A stretch of DNA of 64,000 bases from Pedobacter deserti (GTDB lineage Bacteria; Bacteroidota; Bacteroidia; Sphingobacteriales; Sphingobacteriaceae), in contig NZ_JAFMZQ010000001.1 of assembly GCF_024436415.1 (NCBI RefSeq), positions 2,542,001 to 2,606,000 on the forward strand. The letters run 5' to 3'. The position numbers and the translations under genes are program-made. The notes under the pieces were generated by a model. That model had not been told where the DNA came from, did not search any database, and worked only from the letters and a program-made list of their open reading frames with translations. How positions within the stretch are numbered: position 1 is the first letter of the stretch; each line of letters opens with the position of its first letter. This document shows, in pieces, positions 57,015-64,000 of this stretch.

Positions 57015-57028
57015 AGGATTTAAATCCT
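57015..57028. promoter_or_regulatory. Perfect palindrome upstream of the DUF4143 ATPase gene
   Basis: AGGATTTAAATCCT is a 14-bp perfect palindrome, extended by TAATA/TATTA with one mismatch on each side. It lies 35 bp before the ATPase start on the minus strand, a position fitting an operator or promoter element. A similar GGATTTAAATCC motif before other DUF4143 genes would confirm a family-specific site. Confidence 0.4.
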
Positions 57029-57301
57029 GTATTATTATGTTATTGTGTTTGTCGCTATTTATACCGCAAGAAATCGCAGTTAAAAGAATCAAGTTTGTAG
57101 GAGGTGCTTTAACTTTCTCTGTTTCCAGTCTTCTTAGTTAGAATGCCGCCAATTTATTTTAAATCTTACAGATAGCTGCGCAAGAATATTTTTCAGACAC
57201 ATGGTTGTTTTAATACCACTTACCGTTTCTATACCAAATTGCGGAATTTCCGTTAACAACATTCGGGAAAATGTAATTAAATTGATAGAAACATTAGTGG
57301 T
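57029..57301. other. AT-rich spacer between ATPase and fecR
   Basis: About 270 bp with no convincing gene on either strand and no remnant of a sigma factor. It contains the divergent upstream regions of the ATPase and fecR; no clear -7/-33 pair for fecR was seen. Confidence 0.5.
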
Positions 57302-58468
57302 ATGCTCGAAAAGGAATTTTATATCTCTGAACTAGTTACGGCACGGCTGGATGGGACGATTACAGAAAGCCAGCAGCAGGAGCTGGATGCCTGGATTAAT
57401 GCATCGGCGGCAAACAGGGATTTTTATGAGCACTTAACGGACGAGGATTACTTCAAAGCAGAATTTAAAAAGTTTAGGGATATTGAGACCGGTAAGACCT
57501 GGAAGCTGGTTGAAGCCGGTTTGAAGCAACGACCATTTAGCAGAATATGGCAGGCTGCCGGTATCGCAGCGGCGCTTACTGCCATTGTGTTTGGCATTTG
57601 GTTCTTTAATTACAAACCAAGTTCTAATGCAGCCGAAAATATTTCACCTGGCAGAAATGGCGCCACGATTACGATGGCCAACGGCCAGGTAATAAAATTG
57701 GATGGAGATAAGGAAGGTGTGATTGTAGGTGCGGACCTGACGTACGATGACGGAACTTCCGTTTTGCCTCTAGACAAAGTAGCGAAGACTCCCGGACAAA
57801 AGGCAGAGCTGCTGACTGCCGCAACCGGCAATGGTCAGACCTATGCCTTTACCTTAGCGGATGGAACAAAAGTGTGGTTGAATGCAGCATCGCAAATAAC
57901 CTTTCCAGACGATTTTAAAGACAAAAAACGACGAGAAATTATACTCAAAGGTGAGGCATACTTTGAAGTTTTTAAGAACAAGAATCAACCTTTTGTAGTA
58001 GTTTCCATAAATTTGGATAATAGCCGGAACCAGGAGGTTGAAGTGCTCGGCACACATTTCAATATTAACAGCTATGAGGACGAAGCGGATATAAGAACTA
58101 CGCTGATTGAAGGCAGCGTAATGGTGAGCATTACGGGAAGGACAAACGCTATATTAAAACCTGGCGAGCAGGCCATAACCAATGATGGAAGGCTAAGCGT
58201 GACGACAGCTGATTTAAGAACTGCGACTGCATGGAAAGATGGCTACTTCCGCTTTGCTAAAACCGATCTGCGTACACTGATGCGCCAGATATCCAGGTGG
58301 TACGACATTGAAGTGGTATATGAAGGAACGGTGGCCAACGACCGTTTTAGCGGGGTGATAAGCCGGCAATCGACCCTGGCCGATATGCTTGCCATATTGA
58401 AGACCGGCGATGTGCAGTTCAAGGTAGAAAGCAGTCAGGGAAAGAAACGCCTCATTGTAACAGACTAA
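57302..58468 (+). CDS. FecR-family anti-sigma factor
   Basis: A 388-residue FecR protein: cytoplasmic anti-sigma domain (about residues 1-75), one membrane segment (about 81-103, 'AAGIAAALTAIVFGIWFF'), FecR core domain (about 180-290) with 'GSQITFPDDFKDKKRREIILKGEAYFEVFKNKNQPFVV'-like motifs, and a C-terminal DUF4974 domain (about 320-386). It normally relays a signal from a SusC-type receptor to an ECF sigma factor. No sigma factor gene is adjacent; the nearest ECF factor is at 40521. The SusC gene follows after 205 bp. Confidence 0.92.
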   Translation: MLEKEFYISELVTARLDGTITESQQQELDAWINASAANRDFYEHLTDEDYFKAEFKKFRDIETGKTWKLVEAGLKQRPFSRIWQAAGIAAALTAIVFGIWFFNYKPSSNAAENISPGRNGATITMANGQVIKLDGDKEGVIVGADLTYDDGTSVLPLDKVAKTPGQKAELLTAATGNGQTYAFTLADGTKVWLNAASQITFPDDFKDKKRREIILKGEAYFEVFKNKNQPFVVVSINLDNSRNQEVEVLGTHFNINSYEDEADIRTTLIEGSVMVSITGRTNAILKPGEQAITNDGRLSVTTADLRTATAWKDGYFRFAKTDLRTLMRQISRWYDIEVVYEGTVANDRFSGVISRQSTLADMLAILKTGDVQFKVESSQGKKRLIVTD

Positions 58469-58575
58469 ACAAAAACCAACATACCTAACCAGCATGGTTG
58501 AACCACAAAACTTAAAAACATGAAAAGAATGAAGCAATAGCTACCACCACAGAAAGGGAAGTTCTGGAAAAAGAA

Positions 58576-58602
58576 CCGCCCCGGAGTCGCATTCCGGAGC
58601 GG
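58576..58602 (+). other. Hairpin between fecR and susC
   Basis: Two 10-nt arms (CCGCCCCGGA and TCCGGAGCGG, one mismatch) enclose a GTCGCAT loop, followed by AAAAAAG. It lies in the 205-bp gap before the SusC gene and may attenuate or protect the transcript. A seven-codon ORF with ATG at 58520 also precedes it. Confidence 0.4.
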
Positions 58603-58673
58603 AAAAAAGTCTGAGCTTAAATCCCGTCGCGATTAAACAACAAGACTATTTAAACCCAAACAGTAACAAATTT

Positions 58674-61600
58674 ATGCAAATTAATTTATGCAGGAAATTG
58701 CCTGTATATAAGGCATTTTTCTCGCCCAAAAACATTCTCAGAATGAAAATAACGGCCATACTGTTATTTGCCTTTTGTATGCAGCTTAGCGCGACCGTAC
58801 GATCGCAAATAACCCTATCTGAAAAGGATGCCCCGCTTACACAAATCCTGGAGAAAATACAGGAACAAAGCGGCTATAATCTCTTTTATAAAGACAAGCT
58901 GATTAACGACAACAAACTGAACATTAAACTGAATAATGTTAGCCTTGAACAGGCATTGAACGAGGTTTTCAGACAACAAAACCTGACGTTTGAACTGGTG
59001 AAGAATACCATCGTGGTAAAAAGGAGGGAGGAGAATTTTCTTGACAGGCTGGTAGAGGCGTTAAAGCCGCCTATTGACGTAAAGGGTACCGTTTATGATG
59101 AAAAGGGCGTACCTATCCCAGGTGTTACGATTAAGGTGAAGGGAACAAACAAATATACGACAACCGATGACAGCGGTGTCTTTTATTTGCCGGGAACGGA
59201 CGACCGGGCCAGTATTCAAATTAGTTATGTAGGTTATAAAACACAGGAACTGCCTGCTTCGGCTAATTTTAGTAACATTAGGCTGGAAATGGGTACCAGC
59301 GAGCTTGATGAGGTGGTGGTAGCGTACGGCAGAACGACTCAACAGGCTTTGACCGGGTCGGTGACCGTAGTAAGAGGGGAACAAATACAGAACTTGCCAA
59401 ACAGAAGCTTTGACAAGAGTTTGCAAGGACTGGTACCGGGACTGCAAATTACCAACGGCACCGGACAGCCGGGGGGAAACACGGCAAACCTCGTTTTAAG
59501 AGGTATTGCTACCGGAGCAGACCTGAGCCAGGGATCGATTGCCGGAAGTCCACTTTTTGTGATAGATGGCACACCGGTTACGAATCAAACCTTTCAGGCT
59601 AACCCCGCGAGGGTCACGCAAATTACGAATCCGCTTGCACAGATAAACCCATCCGATATCGAGTCAATTTCTGTACTGAAAGATGCTTCTGCCATTGCGC
59701 TATATGGTGCCAGAGCAGGTAACGGGGTGATTTTGGTAACAACCAAAAAGGGGAAGGCTGGTAAGACTATTTTTAACTTCCGGTCGCAACTGGATTTTGC
59801 CAGCCGAATGGATGGCAAAACGGAAGTGCTCAACCAACAGGATTATCTTAGTCTCCTTTATCAAACATATAAGAATACAAACGCTGCCAACTGGACGGAC
59901 GAGAAAATCCTTGCCGACTTGAAGGCCAAATTCCCGGTGCGTTCCGATGGTACTTTTTATCCGGCGCCTGACTGGGATGATGCAGTATACGAGCGGGCCG
60001 CGTATACGACGAGCAATGAGATATCTATGTCGGGCGGGAGCCACAGGAATACTTACTACGTAAACCTGGAGTATTCAAGTCAGAATGGAGCGGTAAAAAA
60101 TACAGGTTATGACCGACAGTCACTCCGGATAAATCTGGAAAATAGGCCGGCTGACTTCTTTAAACTGGGGCTTAATTCTACTTTCTCGTATAATTCACAA
60201 GACTTTTCAAACGCTTTTTCGGGTACGGACGGGTTTGCCTTGTCAAAAATCATATCGCCGCTTAATCCTGTACGATCGGAGAATGGCCAGTATATTCTGG
60301 TTTATCCGTTTGGCTTGACAAGCCAGGCAGTTAACCCGGCGGCGCAAAGCGAATATAATATCAACAACAACACAGCGTACAGGGGCTTGGCCAGCATTAA
60401 CGGTGAACTGACGTTGTTCAAATCGCTTACGCTGAAAAGCCTCCTGGGCGTTGATTTTATGCTGGCCGAATCAAAATTTAAAAATAGTCCGGTGTTCTTA
60501 GCAGCTTCCCCTTCGACCTTACCACCTAGTATTCGTGAACGGGATGTAAAGCGAAGCAGCATTATTAACTCAAATACGTTAACATATAACAAGGTACTTT
60601 CAGACATTCACGCCGTTACTTTGCTAGTTGGGGGAGAGTCTCAAATGACTAACCAGAAAGACTTGGGCGCGGAGGTCATAGGCACGAAGGGAACGCTCGA
60701 TTTCTATGATCAATTGAGTAGTCCCGGATATACCCAAAATGCATATGCAGGTTATGCAACGCGGCAAACGCAACTTTCTTGGTTCGCACAGGCGAATTAT
60801 GGTTTTGACAGTAAATATTATTTTACCGGAAGTATCAGAGGCGATGGATCTTCCCGGTTTGGAGATGACCAGCGCTGGGGCACCTTCTGGTCGGCCGGCC
60901 TTGGCTGGATACTGTCTAACGAAACTTTCCTAAAAGACAGGGATCGCTGGTTGAGCTATCTCAAAATCAGGGGTAGCATAGGCGCTGCTGGTAACGCCTC
61001 GGCCATCGATGCTTACACAAGGTTTGATCGAATTGGAATTGCCTATTTCGATGGCAGCCAGGCGTTGCTTCCATCATCTACCCCCGGAAACCCAGACATT
61101 CAGTGGGAGGCGACTACGACCTGGGATATCGGTCTCGAGTCAAGATTTCTCCATAACAGGATTTCGCTTACCATGGATTACTATCAGAGAAATACCAGGG
61201 ATCTGATTTTTCCGATGAACCTTTCATCGTTCGCTGGTTATCCTTCTGTGCCGGGAAATATCGGGAATATCAGAAACGAGGGGTTGGAGATCCAAATGAA
61301 CACAAGTATCCTGAAGGGTAAATCTCTGAGCTGGGATCTGGGAGGCAACTGGAGTAGGAATGAAAATATCCTGATTAAGGCGAACGTGCCGATAGCACAG
61401 ATTTTGACAGGGAATATTGGCCGCGAGGAGGGGCGGAACTTCAACGCTTTCTATATACCGGTTTGGGCGGGGGTTGATCAGCAGACCGGACGTCCTCAAT
61501 GGCTGAAAGCAGATGGTACGATTACCAATACTTACGCTCAGGGAGCGAGACAGTTTGTTGGCAAGCCACAACCTGACGGTTTTGGCAGCATTATCAATAC

Positions 61601-62063
61601 GTTACGGTATCGCGATTTGCAACTCTCGGTGTCGCTATATTATCAGTACGGTTCTAAGATCTTTGACAACGCTTCGAGGACTATTTATCTGAATGACGGA
61701 CGGTCGCCCTATGTTAACCAATCTGTTCAGGCAATGAATTACTGGCAAAAATCAGGGGATACCTCGCCGAATCCGAGACGACTACTGAACAATACGGACA
61801 GGGGTAATGAACCTTCTACGCGGTATTTGTTTAGCGGCGATTACCTGAGAATTCAGAATGTCGTATTGGATTATGGCCTGCCGGACAAGCTGATTTCCCG
61901 TGCGAGACTTCAATCTGCCAGGGTCTATTTGCAGGGGAATAACCTGGCTGTTTTTACGAAATACAAAGGGGCCGATCCCGACAATACCGATATTCTGGGT
62001 AATAATGGTTTTGCCTATCCAAATGCAAGGGTATTTTCCATCGGCTTAAACGCAAGGTTTTAA
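58674..62063 (+). CDS. SusC/RagA-family TonB-linked outer-membrane receptor
   Basis: A 1129-residue TonB-dependent transducer. After a long leader (Met1 or Met24) the signal peptide ends about residue 44. The STN (secretin/TonB N-terminal) domain (about residues 50-105) allows signalling to FecR. A CarboxypepD-regulatory-like beta sandwich (about 136-205) precedes the plug, which contains the 'LVLRGIATGADLSQGSIAGSPLFVIDGTPV' stretch and a TonB box-like DEVVVAYG, then the 22-strand barrel ending SIGLNARF. It works with the SusD protein below to take up a glycan or other large nutrient. Confidence 0.95.
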   Translation: MQINLCRKLPVYKAFFSPKNILRMKITAILLFAFCMQLSATVRSQITLSEKDAPLTQILEKIQEQSGYNLFYKDKLINDNKLNIKLNNVSLEQALNEVFRQQNLTFELVKNTIVVKRREENFLDRLVEALKPPIDVKGTVYDEKGVPIPGVTIKVKGTNKYTTTDDSGVFYLPGTDDRASIQISYVGYKTQELPASANFSNIRLEMGTSELDEVVVAYGRTTQQALTGSVTVVRGEQIQNLPNRSFDKSLQGLVPGLQITNGTGQPGGNTANLVLRGIATGADLSQGSIAGSPLFVIDGTPVTNQTFQANPARVTQITNPLAQINPSDIESISVLKDASAIALYGARAGNGVILVTTKKGKAGKTIFNFRSQLDFASRMDGKTEVLNQQDYLSLLYQTYKNTNAANWTDEKILADLKAKFPVRSDGTFYPAPDWDDAVYERAAYTTSNEISMSGGSHRNTYYVNLEYSSQNGAVKNTGYDRQSLRINLENRPADFFKLGLNSTFSYNSQDFSNAFSGTDGFALSKIISPLNPVRSENGQYILVYPFGLTSQAVNPAAQSEYNINNNTAYRGLASINGELTLFKSLTLKSLLGVDFMLAESKFKNSPVFLAASPSTLPPSIRERDVKRSSIINSNTLTYNKVLSDIHAVTLLVGGESQMTNQKDLGAEVIGTKGTLDFYDQLSSPGYTQNAYAGYATRQTQLSWFAQANYGFDSKYYFTGSIRGDGSSRFGDDQRWGTFWSAGLGWILSNETFLKDRDRWLSYLKIRGSIGAAGNASAIDAYTRFDRIGIAYFDGSQALLPSSTPGNPDIQWEATTTWDIGLESRFLHNRISLTMDYYQRNTRDLIFPMNLSSFAGYPSVPGNIGNIRNEGLEIQMNTSILKGKSLSWDLGGNWSRNENILIKANVPIAQILTGNIGREEGRNFNAFYIPVWAGVDQQTGRPQWLKADGTITNTYAQGARQFVGKPQPDGFGSIINTLRYRDLQLSVSLYYQYGSKIFDNASRTIYLNDGRSPYVNQSVQAMNYWQKSGDTSPNPRRLLNNTDRGNEPSTRYLFSGDYLRIQNVVLDYGLPDKLISRARLQSARVYLQGNNLAVFTKYKGADPDNTDILGNNGFAYPNARVFSIGLNARF

Positions 62064-62077
62064 TACAAACGAATCAT

Positions 62078-63502
62078 ATGAGAACAAAATTAATGATACA
62101 GATTTTCCTTCTGACTACGATGGCATCTTGTCTGCTTTCCTGCAAAAAGGATTATTTAAATGAGGTAAACGACAACAGCACGCTAATTAGGCAGGACTAC
62201 GTGGTTGACCTGAAGACAACGAGTGAATTTGCTCTGGGCATATATATAAAATTGAGTCTGAACCTTGATGCCAGCCTGATCTACCCGGATCTTGCTGCAG
62301 ATAACCTTAAGCCAATTGGGAACAGTCCGCTTTCTGCGCTGTACAAATGGCAGCAGCAGCCAGACGAAAGCTCAAGTTCTGGCGTGAGGCCTGAAACAGG
62401 TAACCTTAACGGGGTGTCCTACAATGCTTACGGGGCGATAAGAAGCTGCAATTTTGTTATTGAGAAGGCCAATGAGTTTGAGAAAGAAAACCCCGCGTTG
62501 GCTGCCTCTTTGTTGGGACAGGCCTATGGATTGCGGGCTTTCCTGCATCTTTTTTTAGTGAACTACTTCGCTCAGCAAGTTAACTTCACCTCCGACGGCT
62601 CGCATAGGGGCATTGCATATATTACATCTTCCAAGTGGACTGACCAAGGCACGAGATTACCGGTAAAAGAGGTGTACCGGCTGGCAATACAGGATCTGGA
62701 CCGGGCCTTGGCATTGCCGATTTCGCCAACGAAGCCGATCTATTTTACCAAAACTGCCGCTCTGGCACTGCTTGCGCGGGCTTATTTGAATACAGGGCAG
62801 TTGCAGAATGCTATTTCGAGAAGCAGGGAAGTAATCGCGGTTAAACCCCTGATGCTAGCAGGGTATCCGAATAATCTGTTCACCTCAAATGATACAGAGG
62901 CTATATTTTCATCGCCGCCAGCCGCTGCCGGTGCAAATTACTCGGTGCTTTTCCCGTCCTTCTATTTCAGGGAGTTTATATCTTTCGAAGCTACTGCAGA
63001 TATCGCGGACTTGCTAACTGAAAGCGCTACGGATAAGCGTAGTGTCTGGGTAAATAAAACCGCCGTCGGCGGATGGAATGTCGTAAAGTTTCCTCAAAAT
63101 GCGTTTACTTCTGATGATTTTCCCTCCAATTTATATTACGTTCCTTTAATACGCAGTTCTGAAATGTATCTCATTGCCGCTGAATCGTATGCAAAGTTGA
63201 ACCGGCCTGACAGCGCCGTGTTTTTCCTGGATCAGGTAAGGCAGCGGGCAGATGTAAATGCAGGTGCAACTACGGTAATGGGCGCTGAGCTGTTGAACGC
63301 GGTGTACAAGGAAAGACGGAAAGAGCTGGCCTTTGAAGGGTTCAGAATGTTTGACTTGATGAGGTGGAAATTGCCGGTAAAAAGGGAGGATGCTGTGGCC
63401 GGTTCCCCAAAGGAATTGTCTTATCCTAATGATAAGGCGATAGCGCCCATTCCATTGTTGGACGTTAAATCATCAGGGTTGGACCAAAACGACGGATATT
63501 AG
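62078..63502 (+). CDS. SusD/RagB-family nutrient-binding lipoprotein
   Basis: A 474-residue SusD-type lipoprotein (lipobox LLSC, Cys22). N-terminal helices (NNSTLIRQDYVVDLKTTSEFALGIYIKL), TPR-like helices, 'AYGLRAFLHLFLVNYFAQQ', and the C-terminal 'ERRKELAFEGFRMFDLMRWK' typical of the family are all present. It captures the substrate for the SusC barrel. It starts 14 nt after SusC and precedes the next gene by 1 nt. Confidence 0.95.
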   Translation: MRTKLMIQIFLLTTMASCLLSCKKDYLNEVNDNSTLIRQDYVVDLKTTSEFALGIYIKLSLNLDASLIYPDLAADNLKPIGNSPLSALYKWQQQPDESSSSGVRPETGNLNGVSYNAYGAIRSCNFVIEKANEFEKENPALAASLLGQAYGLRAFLHLFLVNYFAQQVNFTSDGSHRGIAYITSSKWTDQGTRLPVKEVYRLAIQDLDRALALPISPTKPIYFTKTAALALLARAYLNTGQLQNAISRSREVIAVKPLMLAGYPNNLFTSNDTEAIFSSPPAAAGANYSVLFPSFYFREFISFEATADIADLLTESATDKRSVWVNKTAVGGWNVVKFPQNAFTSDDFPSNLYYVPLIRSSEMYLIAAESYAKLNRPDSAVFFLDQVRQRADVNAGATTVMGAELLNAVYKERRKELAFEGFRMFDLMRWKLPVKREDAVAGSPKELSYPNDKAIAPIPLLDVKSSGLDQNDGY

Positions 63503-63503
63503 T

Positions 63504-64000
63504 ATGAACAAGATCATCTTTGTTCTTTTGTTCGCTTTCGCTTGTAACTCCGTTGTATTGGCTGCTGGGCGAAAATTGCCGCCGCGTTTTACCATTAAAG
63601 TTAGAGAGGGCCTGCGTAGTCCAGACTCGTTAAGCTATCAAAGTGCTTCATACTTTTATCCCGAAGATCTGAGGCTCACTGGAATTGTGGTGCCGGGCGG
63701 AAAGGAGTTTAGATTTAAGCAGCAGAAGGCCGTGCTGATCAATCTGGGAAGAATTATACCAAAACTCCAGGTACGGCCGCTTTTTGGATGGGTATTGCTG
63801 GAACTTAATGATGACATTACAGCCGAAATTGATCGTGATTCGGTTCGCTTCTATGGCAAGGGGGCTGAGAAACTACTCCTTCTGGAAGATTATGTTTCGC
63901 GGCTAAGCACATTGGCGATGCCCCTGAACAAGCGATCAAGTGTAGTTGTTGACATGCGAGATTTTAAGGAGTGGAATACGCATTTGGATCGTCAGGAGCA
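63504..64000 (+). CDS. N-terminal part of an exported protein in the SusCD operon
   Basis: The frame opens at ATG 63504, one nucleotide after the SusD stop, and runs off the window after 165 codons. The first 21 residues are a signal peptide (FVLLFAFACNSVVLAAG); the Cys is followed by N, so lipidation is unlikely. A beta-rich stretch follows with 'FTIKVREGL', 'LTGIVVPGGKEFRFK' and an extended helical part. The N-terminal beta domain resembles DUF4369-type regions that precede TlpA thioredoxins in such loci, but no redox motif is reached, so this is only a suggestion. Confidence 0.55.
   Translation, partial: MNKIIFVLLFAFACNSVVLAAGRKLPPRFTIKVREGLRSPDSLSYQSASYFYPEDLRLTGIVVPGGKEFRFKQQKAVLINLGRIIPKLQVRPLFGWVLLELNDDITAEIDRDSVRFYGKGAEKLLLLEDYVSRLSTLAMPLNKRSSVVVDMRDFKEWNTHLDRQE

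Overview
The window looks like chromosome from a Bacteroidota member of the Sphingobacteriaceae (Pedobacter/Mucilaginibacter-like). The signs are SusC/SusD pairs with FecR, several TlpA/DUF4369 thioredoxins, DUF6266 and YtxH proteins, Bacteroidota-type TAnnTTTG -7 promoter boxes, and a class A-like rnpB. The genus is an inference. No tRNA, rRNA operon, CRISPR array, transposase or integrase gene was seen.

Layout. (1) 1-5.6 kb: tail of a probable PKD-like protein and two TlpA/DUF4369 thioredoxins (end of a Sus-type locus), a His-rich small exported protein, gatB, and a third TlpA lipoprotein. (2) 5.6-12.5 kb: a PhoB-like regulator with three 11-bp-spaced TTAAC repeats upstream, an RluA-type pseudouridine synthase, an NtrC-type regulator with a GSFTSA loop, rnpB, a WYL regulator convergent with a DinB protein, a small hypothetical gene, and a tandem trypsin-like protease whose second domain looks dead. 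(3) 12.6-19.7 kb: a tight four-gene operon of HD-PycTM (Pycsar effector-like) protein, SdiA-regulated-type lipoprotein, GAF protein, and a kinase-motif/Omp85 barrel fusion. (4) 19.7-26.7 kb: cvfB and the thiamine operon thiS-thiC-thiE2-thiD-thiE-thiG-thiH, behind a promoter, TPP riboswitch and intrinsic terminator. (5) 26.7-36.3 kb: MFS transporter, YtxH protein, a TPR protein with an HExxH site, a thioredoxin-like protein, GH105 hydrolase, membrane-bound dehydrogenase/cytochrome c, and PhoH. (6) 36.3-40.4 kb: tandem outer-membrane barrels, a gene-poor kilobase, DUF6266, thioredoxin, and a hypothetical exported protein. (7) 40.5-51 kb: ECF sigma factor, then an NtrC-type regulator with the kdpFABC potassium pump, a porin, a KdpD N-terminal protein and a separate HAMP histidine kinase. 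A sigma-54-like promoter precedes kdpF. (8) 51-57.3 kb: accessory patch with an AAA-ATPase/PD-(D/E)XK gene between 43-bp direct repeats, metE and lrp (divergent), a decayed UPF0175/PIN toxin-antitoxin remnant, and a DUF4143 ATPase. (9) 57.3-64 kb: FecR, SusC, SusD and a truncated exported protein.

How the genes work together. The thiamine genes form one TPP-controlled pathway lacking thiF here. The kdp block is a complete K+ uptake module in which the usual KdpD/KdpE pair appears replaced by a split sensor and a sigma-54 activator. The FecR-SusC-SusD block is a TonB-dependent glycan/siderophore-type uptake locus without its own sigma factor. The most unusual items are the single-gene insertion between 43-bp repeats at the kinase/metE junction, and the HD-PycTM operon.
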